Below are positions 41,943-49,044 of a stretch of 64,000 nucleotides of DNA, in pieces. A program made the position numbers and the translations under genes. Numbering within the stretch: position 1 is the first letter of the stretch; each line of letters opens with the position of its first letter. Source of the DNA: Paenibacillus pasadenensis. GTDB lineage: Bacteria; Bacillota; Bacilli; Paenibacillales; Paenibacillaceae. Location of the stretch: assembly GCF_023715725.1 (NCBI RefSeq), contig NZ_JAMBOT010000009.1, positions 84,747 through 148,746 on the forward strand, in the 5' to 3' direction. The notes under the pieces were generated by a model. It was not told the DNA's origin, searched no databases, and saw only the letters and a program-made list of their open reading frames with translations.

Positions 41943-42617
41943 ATGTCGGCGAAGGACAAGCAGGCAGAAGGAGCAAGCGCGACACGGACCCGAAGATTGA
42001 TCGTGGATCTCCTTAAGCAAAATGGACCGCTGGACGCAGGAGCGTTGGCGGGCATGCTGGGCGTTTCGGGCATGGCGGTGCGGCAGCATTTGTACGGTTT
42101 GCAAAAAGAAGGCCTGATCGACTTCCGCGAGGAGCCGCGCGCGATGGGGCGTCCCGCTAAGTTATGGAGCCTGACCCAGGAGGCGAACCGGCTTTTCCCG
42201 GCCGGATACGCGGAGCTGACGATTGGCCTGATCGACTCGGTTCGGGAAGCTTTTGGCGAGGAGGGGCTGGAAAAGCTGCTTTCGATGCGCAACAGCAAAC
42301 AAATTGCCCACTATTCCCTGCCTGCCGGGCGGAAGAGTCAGACCGGAAGCGACCGCTTGCTGGAGGAGCAGCTTAAACAGCTGGCCGAATATAGGACCGC
42401 AGAAGGGTACATGGCCGAGTACGAGCGGCAGCCGGACGGGACTTACCTGTTCACGGAAAAACACTGCCCGATCTGCCATGCAGCGAGCGCATGCGCCAGT
42501 CTGTGCCGCTACGAAACCGGCATGATTCAAGGGGTGCTTGGCGAAAACGTGCATGTGGAGCGGACCGAGCATATGCTGAGCGGCGGCCGCCGCTGTGTGT
42601 ACCGGATTACGCCTTAA
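41943..42617 (+). CDS. SufR-like winged-helix regulator with cysteine cluster
   Basis: 224 residues. The N-terminal winged helix is ATRTRRLIVDLLKQNGPLDAGALAGMLGVSGMAVRQHLYGLQKEGLI. A helical middle and a C-terminal segment HCPICHAASACASLCRYE hold four closely spaced cysteines (CxxC, C, C), the pattern of SufR-type regulators, which use it to bind an iron-sulfur cluster sensing iron or oxidative state. AAGGAGGGG precedes the ATG. No suf genes are adjacent, so its regulon is unknown; a dyad at its own promoter suggests autoregulation. Confidence 0.82.
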   Translation: MSAKDKQAEGASATRTRRLIVDLLKQNGPLDAGALAGMLGVSGMAVRQHLYGLQKEGLIDFREEPRAMGRPAKLWSLTQEANRLFPAGYAELTIGLIDSVREAFGEEGLEKLLSMRNSKQIAHYSLPAGRKSQTGSDRLLEEQLKQLAEYRTAEGYMAEYERQPDGTYLFTEKHCPICHAASACASLCRYETGMIQGVLGENVHVERTEHMLSGGRRCVYRITP

Positions 42618-42624
42618 CTCCAAC

Positions 42625-42665
42625 AGCTTCCTGTTTGCCCTTAAGGCAAGCGGGAAGCTTTTTTT
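42625..42665 (+). terminator. Intrinsic terminator after the SufR-like gene
   Basis: AGCTTCCTGTTTGCC and GGCAAGCGGGAAGCT form a long stem with a TTAA loop and a T tail. The 290 bp that follow hold only the upstream region of the holin gene. Confidence 0.88.
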
Positions 42666-42956
42666 GGTTCGCGGAGTTTGCGTCAAAGTCTGTAGAAGGT
42701 GATTAAAAAGGGTATTTATTGGTAGAAATTACCTGTAAAAAGCTCCTTTAGAAGCAATGAATATCGGTAAATGAAGAAGAATCTTTCGAAAATTCACGAT
42801 AAAGAAGGGAAATGAGTTTATGAAGAGTAATTAATAGTTGCTTGCCTGGGTTATTTAGAGAATGACGGGAGGGGATTATCACTCCGCTGCTATAGCCGGG
42901 GAGAAGGGGAATATGGCCGGTTGCGGCTCTACAACTTTGACAGGCAAAGGAGAACG

Positions 42957-43373
42957 ATGATGCAAGGATCTGCTGAATGGCCGTTCTGGGTCGGGATTGT
43001 GCATGATAGTGTAATCGCTGTACTGGCCTTGATGGCAATTGTGCTTGTGCCCGTACTGATTCATCGTGTTTCAGCCTATTTATCCGCTAGAGGAAAAGAG
43101 TATCAGCGGACTTTGCTGCGCCGCATTGCCGAGGAGGCAGCTGCTTTGGCAGAGGCGGCCTATCCGGGAGGCGGAGGGCCGCAGAAGCTGGCTCTGGCAA
43201 TGAGATATGCCGAAGAACAGGTGAAAAAATCAGGTATTCAGACGAGCTCCGACGTAATTCGGGCCTCGATTGAAAAAGCGGTCATGGATTACAATGCGAT
43301 GGTAAAGCCGTGGGCTGGCATACCGGCTCCCGCTGTGCTTCGGAATCCGTATGGAGAAGGCGTCAGCCAATGA
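42957..43373 (+). CDS. Phage holin of the LLH family, orphan
   Basis: About 138 residues. A single hydrophobic segment near the N-terminus (VGIVHDSVIAVLALMAIVLVPVLIHRVSAYL) is followed by a charged helix and the conserved tail KLALAMRYAEEQVKKSGIQTSSDVIRASIEKAVMDYNAM. This matches the phage LL-H holin family, in which the C-terminal QTSSDVIRASIEKAV part is diagnostic. Holins open the membrane to endolysin. No endolysin or phage genes lie nearby, so it is a lone or domesticated copy. AAGGAG precedes the tandem ATGs. Confidence 0.75.
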   Translation: MMQGSAEWPFWVGIVHDSVIAVLALMAIVLVPVLIHRVSAYLSARGKEYQRTLLRRIAEEAAALAEAAYPGGGGPQKLALAMRYAEEQVKKSGIQTSSDVIRASIEKAVMDYNAMVKPWAGIPAPAVLRNPYGEGVSQ

Positions 43374-43428
43374 AACAGCGATAATTTGAGGTTCTTTTAC
43401 TTAAAGGAACCATATGGGTGTAGTTTCC

Positions 43429-43458
43429 TTTACAAGAAACATTGAATGCGCTTACAAT
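43429..43458 (+). promoter_or_regulatory. Promoter with long leader before the Fur-like gene
   Basis: TTTACA (43429-43434) and TACAAT (43453-43458) have 18-bp spacing. The leader of about 140 nt to the start codon contains several short GC stems (for example CGCCA...TGGCG around 43497-43527), but I could not match it to a known riboswitch. Confidence 0.5.
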
Positions 43459-43604
43459 AAGAGGGGGAACCTGACCAGGAACATCGGCGAGCAAGCGAAC
43501 GCCAATCTCTTCGAGGGGAAAATGGCGCAGGGATTGCAAATGCTTCTCACTTAATTTATAATAATTATCAAGTAGAATTTATTATAGAAGGGAGCATGAT
43601 TGCT

Positions 43605-43970
43605 TTGGCTATTTCGTCATCGCGCCGCTACGCTGCCCCGTCTTCCGTTCCTGCTGCTGCCCGTTTCCGCTCTCCATCTGATTCACGGGGGCTGCAGAAT
43701 GTTATTTCCAAGCTGGAAAGCCAAGGAATCCGTTTGAACCCCCAGCGTCATGCGCTGTTGGAATATGTGTATACCGCCGACTCTAACCCTACGGTGGAGG
43801 AGCTTGTTGACCGTTTTCATTCCTTAGGACGGGGACGCTCCCTTGGGGCGACGGCAATTTATAGCCAGCTTCGGGTATTTGAACGCCTTGGTCTGATCTG
43901 TGAATGGAACGACGGCAGCTCCGCTGTTCGTTACGCTCCGGCAGGCCAGGGCTCCAAAGCCGCCGTTTGA
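43605..43970 (+). CDS. Fur-family winged-helix protein lacking the C-terminal domain
   Basis: About 121 residues. After a Ser/Arg/Pro-rich N-terminal tail comes the Fur DNA-binding domain (SKLESQGIRLNPQRHALLEYVYTADSNPTVEELVDRF, GATAIYSQLRVFERLGLICEWNDGSSAVRYAP). The protein stops where Fur would enter its dimerisation and metal-binding domain; the usual HHH, HxH and CxxC elements are missing. It may be an unusual regulator or a truncated gene with a terminator close behind. TTG 43605 gives better ribosome-site spacing than ATG 43596. Confidence 0.75.
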   Translation: MAISSSRRYAAPSSVPAAARFRSPSDSRGLQNVISKLESQGIRLNPQRHALLEYVYTADSNPTVEELVDRFHSLGRGRSLGATAIYSQLRVFERLGLICEWNDGSSAVRYAPAGQGSKAAV

Positions 43971-43984
43971 CCCGCTGCAAAGCC

Positions 43985-44031
43985 AGATCCGGTTCCCGCT
44001 CGTCTTTAGAGCAGGAACCGGATCTTTTTTA
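43985..44031 (+). terminator. Intrinsic terminator after the Fur-like gene
   Basis: AGATCCGGTTCC pairs perfectly with GGAACCGGATCT and is followed by TTTTTT. Confidence 0.9.
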
Positions 44032-44059
44032 CGGCCCATTTTTATATCTGATCAATCAA

Positions 44060-44088
44060 TTGACAATGAGAATCATTTTCATTAGTAT
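44060..44088 (+). promoter_or_regulatory. Fur-box promoter of the AraC gene
   Basis: TTGACA (44060-44065) and TAGTAT (44083-44088) are 17 bp apart, and the whole spacer is a Fur box: AATGAGAATCATTTTCATT at 44065-44083, an 18/19 inverted repeat of the classic type. The gene should be repressed by Fur with iron. The promoter position also rules out translation starts upstream of about 44095. Confidence 0.88.
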
Positions 44089-44137
44089 GGAGAAACAGGC
44101 AGAAGCGATTACCATTACGGATAGGACGGTGGAGGCG

Positions 44138-44944
44138 ATGAGCGACGTGGAGTGGGAAACAATAGAACAAATAGAAACGCCGGTTCCTCAGACATTGGAC
44201 GATATTTGGTTCAAGCTGCGGGACGCCGCGCCGTTTGCGGCTGCGGTTGAGGATAGCCAGGTCCGGCCGGAATGGGAACGCGACTGCCGCCTTATTGCCG
44301 TTATTGGCGGTCAAGGCAAGCTGATGGCAGGCGATGTCATTATTCCGCTGAAAAGCGGTATGGTATATATGAGCCCTCCGGGCGAAAAATTGCGGATTTG
44401 CGCGGACCCCGCTTACCGCTTGGAAACGTATTTGTTCCGGTTCCAGGCTTTGGCGCTGGAAGGCCCGTCGGGTACAGCTGTGCAGCTGCCGCGCAAAACA
44501 GTTGAGTTCCCGCTGCTTGGCGTGCCGACGGCTTATCCGCTAACGGCGCTGACCGCGCTGTGCAAAACCATTTGCGGCTGCAGAAACAGCCTTGATTCGC
44601 TGGAACGGTTCCGGGGGCAAGCCGTATTCGACGATTTGCTGCACCGGTTGTTCAAAGAAGCGATCAGCGGCACGGACCAGGAGCTGGATGCCGCCCTGGA
44701 AACGGTGAGAGCCTATATTGAGCACCACTACGAGAAAGATATGACCGTCAAAAAATTAGCCGAAATGTCCCGGATCAGTCCGCGTCATCTGATGAGGCTG
44801 TTCAAGGAAAATTACGGCATGACCATTGGCGAATATACGAAGGAGCTGAAAAGGGCAGGGAAGCGGCCGACCGTTTCTTTAGCCCGCAGCTCCCTTGCTG
44901 AGCGGTATCGCATGCCCGATGCCGCCGCTCACCGATTCGGCTAA
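44138..44944 (+). CDS. AraC family regulator with shortened HTH region
   Basis: About 268 residues from ATG 44138 (GTG 44129 is an alternative). A cupin-like sensor part (about 40-130) precedes the first AraC HTH (LETVRAYIEHHYEKDMTVKKLAEMSRISPRHLMRLFKENYGMTIGEYTKELKRA). The second HTH, normally another 45 residues ending in FSRxFKKxxGxSP, cannot be found in this or the other forward frames; the tail is a basic low-quality sequence. The gene is therefore probably truncated at its 3' end, next to a tandem repeat. A Fur-controlled promoter suggests a siderophore or iron-uptake regulator. Confidence 0.75.
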   Translation: MSDVEWETIEQIETPVPQTLDDIWFKLRDAAPFAAAVEDSQVRPEWERDCRLIAVIGGQGKLMAGDVIIPLKSGMVYMSPPGEKLRICADPAYRLETYLFRFQALALEGPSGTAVQLPRKTVEFPLLGVPTAYPLTALTALCKTICGCRNSLDSLERFRGQAVFDDLLHRLFKEAISGTDQELDAALETVRAYIEHHYEKDMTVKKLAEMSRISPRHLMRLFKENYGMTIGEYTKELKRAGKRPTVSLARSSLAERYRMPDAAAHRFG

Positions 44945-45003
44945 CTGGCTGCTGCGCCAGTTGACCTTTTTGCCTGCTCTCCGACAATGCTTGGGCCTCC
45001 ACA

Positions 45004-45118
45004 GCGGAAAGAGCGGATCGTACCGGAATTTGGTTATAAACTGCGGAAAGAGTGAACCGTCCCGGATTTGTGTATTAATTGCGGAAAGAGTAAACCGTAC
45101 CGGATTAGGGTATTAATA
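45004..45118 (+). repeat. Tandem 38/39-bp repeat, three units
   Basis: GCGGAAAGAG begins units at 45004, 45043 and 45081 (39 and 38 bp apart). Each unit continues with an imperfect CGTNCCGGATT and ends in TATTAAT or TATAAAC. It lies between the end of the AraC gene and the promoter region of the next gene. Confidence 0.85.
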
Positions 45119-45164
45119 ACGGTATACATTTTTCGGCGGGCACAAGCGGGAGGAGGCTGCAGCG

Positions 45165-45449
45165 ATGTCGGATAACCTTAAACCGGTGCCGGAAGGCTCG
45201 GGATACGTGATTCGCCAGAACGGCGAGCTTATTGGCAAAATCACCTATGTTCCTGCAAACGAAGGCAAGGTATGGATCGTCAACCATACGTACGTGTCAC
45301 CCCAGCATCGTGGGCAAAACTTTGCAGCGAGTCTAGTGGAGGCGATTGTTGACGAAGCCCGCCAAAAGGGCGTCAAAATTGATCCTGCATGCTCCTATGT
45401 TGCAGCGCAATTCAAGAGAAGAAAGGATTACGCGGCCATTCAGGCTTGA
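45165..45449 (+). CDS. Small GNAT-like N-acetyltransferase (YjdJ type)
   Basis: 94 residues: GELIGKITYVPANEGKVWIVNHTYVSPQHRGQNFAASLVEAIVDEARQKGVKIDPACSYV. The acetyl-CoA-binding HRGQNFA motif identifies the small YjdJ/Gtn10-like branch of GNAT proteins, with a conserved Cys in PACSYV. The substrate is unknown. GGGAGGAGG lies before the ATG. Confidence 0.88.
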   Translation: MSDNLKPVPEGSGYVIRQNGELIGKITYVPANEGKVWIVNHTYVSPQHRGQNFAASLVEAIVDEARQKGVKIDPACSYVAAQFKRRKDYAAIQA

Positions 45450-45736
45450 GCTTTGAGCTGATTGCCATGGAATCCGAGAGGCTGACCGCTGTTAACGGTC
45501 GGCCTTTTGTGTTGATTAATGGCTTATAGGCTGGCCCCATCCAGGAAATGCATACATATGCTGCGCGAACGGCTGCAACCATTCAGATTGCCTGCTCGTC
45601 TATCTAGTTGATTCTACCAGTATCCGCAAGCAAGCCCAGCTATGGTATAATAGACGGGATATTGTCCCGGCAGCAGGGGAGGAAGGTTTCGGACTCCAAA
45701 TGCTGCAGCATGGGAAGCAGAGAGGAAGGGACCGAC

Positions 45737-46858
45737 ATGGAAAATCAAACTTCCCCGCAAGTTGAAGCAGGGACATTAAAGCCTGGCATTGAGAATCTGT
45801 TTACCATTATTACTACAGAGCTCGATAGCCGGATTCAAAACGGCCTTTCCGGTGAGGAAGGCGACGCCCTGAAGGGCTTGCTGGCTGAAGCGCGCGAAGC
45901 GCTGGCGAAGGAAGATTATGCGGCGGCAGAAGCTCATCTGGCAGCAATGAAAGAACGTCAGCCAGAGCTGGGAGCTATTCAAGCCGCTGTATTGTATACG
46001 TTAATTGGCCAGCAGAAGTGGGAAGCCTTTGCTCAGCAAGAAGAGCTGCTGCTGCAAACGGCGTCCAGCGTCGAGGAAAAGTCGGACATGCAGGCGATGC
46101 TTGCCAACCTGCTTGGCGAGCACGGCCACTTTGACCAGGTCGTAGACCGGCTGGAGAAGCTGTCTGCCGCTCATCCGGAGCGCGGTTCTGATTTTGCTCC
46201 GCTGCTTTCCGCTGTGTACATTCGTGTTGGCCGCAGCGAAGATGCGTGGAACGTCGTGAATGCGGCCCTTCCGTCCGAAGGCGAGGAGAAGCCGGTTCAT
46301 CTGCCGCTTATTGTGGCGTACATTAACCGCGTTATTGATCTCAAAAAATGGGACCGCTGGTCCAAAATCCAGCTGCGCGTCCGCCGCTTCCTGAAGTCGC
46401 TCGAAGCCGAGGACGATGTAGTCCGTGCACGCGTAGTGCTGCTGCTTGAATGCCAGTCTTACATGCAGGCGGGACGCTTCCGCGAGGCGGAGCTGTTCGC
46501 TGATCTCGTATACGGCATGGACAGCAAGAGCGAGGAAATCCGCGAGCTGCGCAAACAAATGCAGGAAATGAATGCGCTCACCAAAGAGCTGGAGAAGCTG
46601 CAAAAGGATACCGCTGTACATCCTGCCATAGTCGTTCGCAATATGGAATGGTATTACGGCGAGTTCAATGAGGAAGCCGCTTCCAACCTGCGCGCCCAGC
46701 TGCCGGCTGAAGTGCTCAAGCGGGTGGATTCCGATCCGGAGAAGCTGATGAACGGCATTTTGCAGCTGCGCTTCCGCTATCCGGCCTTCTACCGCCGCTA
46801 CCAGGAAGAATGGCAAGAGGTGTACAAGGAAAAACAAGCCGAGCTTGCTGGCAAATAA
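45737..46858 (+). CDS. TPR-repeat cytoplasmic protein
   Basis: About 373 residues, acidic and wholly helical, with tetratricopeptide-like pairs (for example LAEAREALAKEDYAAAEAHLAAMKERQPE, LANLLGEHGHFDQVVDRLEKLSAAHPE and MQAGRFREAELFADLVYGMD). No signal peptide or membrane segment. The ATG at 45737 follows GAGGAAGGG; an extended TATAAT promoter lies near 45645. The C-terminal part (WYYGEFNEEAASNLRAQLPAEVLKR...) is not a TPR and I do not recognise it. Likely a protein-interaction adaptor. Confidence 0.72.
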   Translation: MENQTSPQVEAGTLKPGIENLFTIITTELDSRIQNGLSGEEGDALKGLLAEAREALAKEDYAAAEAHLAAMKERQPELGAIQAAVLYTLIGQQKWEAFAQQEELLLQTASSVEEKSDMQAMLANLLGEHGHFDQVVDRLEKLSAAHPERGSDFAPLLSAVYIRVGRSEDAWNVVNAALPSEGEEKPVHLPLIVAYINRVIDLKKWDRWSKIQLRVRRFLKSLEAEDDVVRARVVLLLECQSYMQAGRFREAELFADLVYGMDSKSEEIRELRKQMQEMNALTKELEKLQKDTAVHPAIVVRNMEWYYGEFNEEAASNLRAQLPAEVLKRVDSDPEKLMNGILQLRFRYPAFYRRYQEEWQEVYKEKQAELAGK

Positions 46859-46934
46859 TCGGCAGCCGGATCTTATCCGATGCGGTCTGTTCCAAGCAGA
46901 ACTGCTGTATCGGACCGGTGCATGATTGAATATG

Positions 46935-47029
46935 AAAAGCCTCCAAATTCACTTTTGAACTGCATTCCATGTTAGATGGTGTCTAACAAGGGATGCGCTT
47001 CATTTACGAGTGGATGTGGAGGCTTTTTT
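46935..47029. terminator. Long multi-stem hairpin, bidirectional terminator
   Basis: A 95-nt structure with nested stems: AAAAGCCTCCA/TGGAGGCTTTT, TTCACT/AGTGGA, GCATTCC/GGGATGC and TGTTAGA/TCTAACA. T tracts lie at both outer ends. It ends the TPR gene and may also stop leftward transcription. It is far longer than the other terminators here. Confidence 0.7.
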
Positions 47030-47053
47030 AATTTATTTATCTGCTGTAAGTTT

Positions 47054-47236
47054 TAACGCAACTGAGAAAGCTTATATGGCCTAAATTCCGAGCTTTTTAA
47101 ACGTAACGCAACTGAGGCGTCTTATTTAGCACTATTGGAGCTGAAGAGCCCTCATTATCCCTAAATAACGCGGTTCAGTTGCGTTAAAATCTAGAACATG
47201 CCATTCCTGGCCCGATAGCGCGGCTCAGTTGCGTTA
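47054..47236. repeat. Intergenic inverted repeat array, 50-bp period (locus 2)
   Basis: TAACGCAACTGAG lies rightward at 47054 and 47104. The reverse form (TTCAGTTGCGTTA, CTCAGTTGCGTTA) lies at 47174 and 47224. Spacings 50, 70 and 50 bp match the corresponding part of the array at 26317-26499 exactly, while bases between cores have diverged. It lies between the TPR gene terminator and the 3' end of modB. Confidence 0.87.
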
Positions 47237-47274
47237 GAGATTGATGAGCCTGTATTTACCGGAGAAATACTGCG

Positions 47275-47970
47275 CTAAGGTTTGCTGCGCTCTCCTGCCG
47301 GAGAGCGGCCGCCAGTAAGCAGCAGCAGGAAAAAGGAAAAGAGGACAATTGCGGCCGTCCACGCCCAGGCCATAACGGTCTGGCCGCTGTCGACCGCGAC
47401 GTAAATGGCTGTCGGTACCGTCTGTGTCACGCCTGGAATGTTGCCGGCTATCATTAGCGTGGCTCCGAATTCGCCCAGACTGCGGGCGAAGCCGAGCACA
47501 AGCGCCGCAAGCAGCGAACGGAACGCAAGCGGCAGCGCCACGTAGGCGAGCAGCTGCCGCTCGGAGGCTCCGGCAGAGCGGGTGGCCTGCTCCAATTCGG
47601 GATCGATGCCGGCAAAGCCGGTTTTCATCGTTTGATATACGAGCGGGAAAGACACGACAACAGCGGCGACGACTGCGGCCCACCAGGAAAAGACGAGCGG
47701 CGCCGAGAACAGATCTTCAATCAGCCTGCCCGCCCAGCTGCGCCGGCCAAATACAACAAGCAGCACAAAACCGACAACTGTCGGCGGCAGCACTAGCGGC
47801 AGCAGGAAAGCCGTCTCAAGCAGCAGCTTTCCCCGGAATCGGGCCCTTGACATCCAACGAGCCGCAGCTGTACCTAGCAGCAGAGAAATGAACGCCGCGA
47901 GCAGGGCGACTCGCAGCGAAAGCAGCACAGGCGGCCAGAAGGCTGTCCAATCCATTGCCGGACCAATCAT
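47275..47970 (-). CDS. modB: Molybdate ABC transporter permease ModB
   Basis: About 231 residues with five hydrophobic helices. It carries the ATPase-contact motif ATRSAGASERQLLAYVALPLAFRSLLAALVLGFARSLGEFGATLMIAGNIPGVTQTVPTAIY, which is diagnostic of ModB/CysT-type permeases. The ATG at 47970 overlaps the modA stop (ATGA). It imports molybdate together with ModA and a ModC ATPase, but no modC is encoded next to it. Confidence 0.93.
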   Translation of the reverse strand: MIGPAMDWTAFWPPVLLSLRVALLAAFISLLLGTAAARWMSRARFRGKLLLETAFLLPLVLPPTVVGFVLLVVFGRRSWAGRLIEDLFSAPLVFSWWAAVVAAVVVSFPLVYQTMKTGFAGIDPELEQATRSAGASERQLLAYVALPLAFRSLLAALVLGFARSLGEFGATLMIAGNIPGVTQTVPTAIYVAVDSGQTVMAWAWTAAIVLFSFFLLLLTGGRSPAGERSKP

Positions 47971-48881
47971 GGAGCGGCAGTAAAGCCATATTCGGTAAAG
48001 ACGGCAATCGCTTTGTCCGAGCGAAGATAGTCCCAAAAGGCGGCAGCTTCCTCAGGATGGTCCGTGCTGCTCAGCACTCCCGCAGGGTAGACGATTGGAG
48101 AGTAAGCGGCTGGATCGACGTCCAGAAGAATTTTGGCCTTGTCCGATCCGAGCACATCGGTCTTGTATACAAAGCCGGCATCCGCATTGCCGGTCTCAAT
48201 CATCTGCAGCACTGACTTGACGTCCTTAGCCTGGACAAGCTTGCTGCTCAGCGTGTCCCATAAGCCGGATGCTTCCAGCGCCTGGCGGGCGTATTGACCG
48301 GCCGGGACGCTTTCCGGAATGCCGATGGCGATGCGGCTGAAGTTGCTCTCTTTCAGTGCATCTAGAGTTTTGGGCGCTTGGGTGCTTTCCTTGGGAGCCG
48401 CTAGCACAAGCGTGTTGATGAGCAGCTGGTCGTTCTGTTCGGGTTTAACGAGCCCCTGCTTGATAAGCGCAGACATATTTTTGTCTGATGCCGAGAAAAA
48501 CAGGTCTGCAGGCGCGCCTTGCTCAATCTGTTTTTGCAGCGCGCCGGAGGCTCCAAAGTTATATTGAATTTCAATGTTCGGGTGAGAGATTTCGAATTGC
48601 TCCTCTATCTTTCCGAGCGCCTCGGTTAGGCTTGCTGCCGCCGAAACGGTGAGTTTGACGGCCTCGCCAGGAGGTGAGGAGGCCGAAGGAGCTCCAGCGC
48701 CAGCGTTTTCATTGGACGTCGCAGTTCCATTAGATTGCGTGTTTGATGCTCCCCCGTTGTCGTTAGCTTCGGTCTCGGAATTGACGGCGCCGCAGCCGGC
48801 AGCCAAGAGCAGCAGTCCCAAGGCCAGGATGGCGAATAAATAGGCCAAGTTTTTCTCTTTGTAAGTAGGGTACCTTTTCAT
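47967..48881 (-). CDS. modA: Molybdate-binding lipoprotein ModA
   Basis: 304 residues. A lipoprotein signal ends in LLAAGC (Cys at about residue 30), followed by an Asn/Ser/Gly-rich linker to about 70. The mature type-II binding fold is typical of ModA: VSAAASLTEALGKIEEQFEISHPNIEIQYNFGASGALQKQIEQGAPADLFFSASDKNM, with the first Ser/Ala-rich loop and the ASG loop that bind the oxyanion. Anchored outside the membrane. AGGAG lies 8 nt before the ATG. Confidence 0.94.
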   Translation of the reverse strand: MKRYPTYKEKNLAYLFAILALGLLLLAAGCGAVNSETEANDNGGASNTQSNGTATSNENAGAGAPSASSPPGEAVKLTVSAAASLTEALGKIEEQFEISHPNIEIQYNFGASGALQKQIEQGAPADLFFSASDKNMSALIKQGLVKPEQNDQLLINTLVLAAPKESTQAPKTLDALKESNFSRIAIGIPESVPAGQYARQALEASGLWDTLSSKLVQAKDVKSVLQMIETGNADAGFVYKTDVLGSDKAKILLDVDPAAYSPIVYPAGVLSSTDHPEEAAAFWDYLRSDKAIAVFTEYGFTAAP

Positions 48882-48910
48882 CTCTACAACTCCTGTTAAA
48901 TGATGTTTAG

Positions 48911-48926
48911 TTATATTTAGATATAA
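48911..48926. promoter_or_regulatory. Candidate operator between modA and the HTH-PBP regulator
   Basis: TTATAT TTAG ATATAA forms a dyad, with further AT-rich symmetric sequence to 48940, about 30 bp upstream of modA. It may be the site of the divergent regulator, controlling molybdate uptake; inferred from position. Confidence 0.4.
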
Positions 48927-49044
48927 TTAGTATGATTATAGTGGGGTGTCGGAGAGTTGTAAATCCAGTTGAACCGGATATAATGGTACACTGAAACAAG
49001 CTTGAAGCTATTATTCCAGTACATTCAGGACGGAGAGATTCCAC

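Noticed and set aside
43459..43595. Known riboswitch in the leader of the Fur-like gene
   Set aside because: Short stems are present, but I could not match c-di-GMP, fluoride, Mn or other common aptamer consensus sequences.
44895..45116. Continuation of the AraC second HTH in another frame (simple frameshift)
   Set aside because: None of the three forward frames after 44850 resembles an AraC recognition helix, so a single frameshift does not restore the domain.
45004..45118. CRISPR-like direct repeats after the AraC gene
   Set aside because: Similarity extends over the whole 38/39-bp unit with no distinct variable spacer, so it is a simple tandem repeat.
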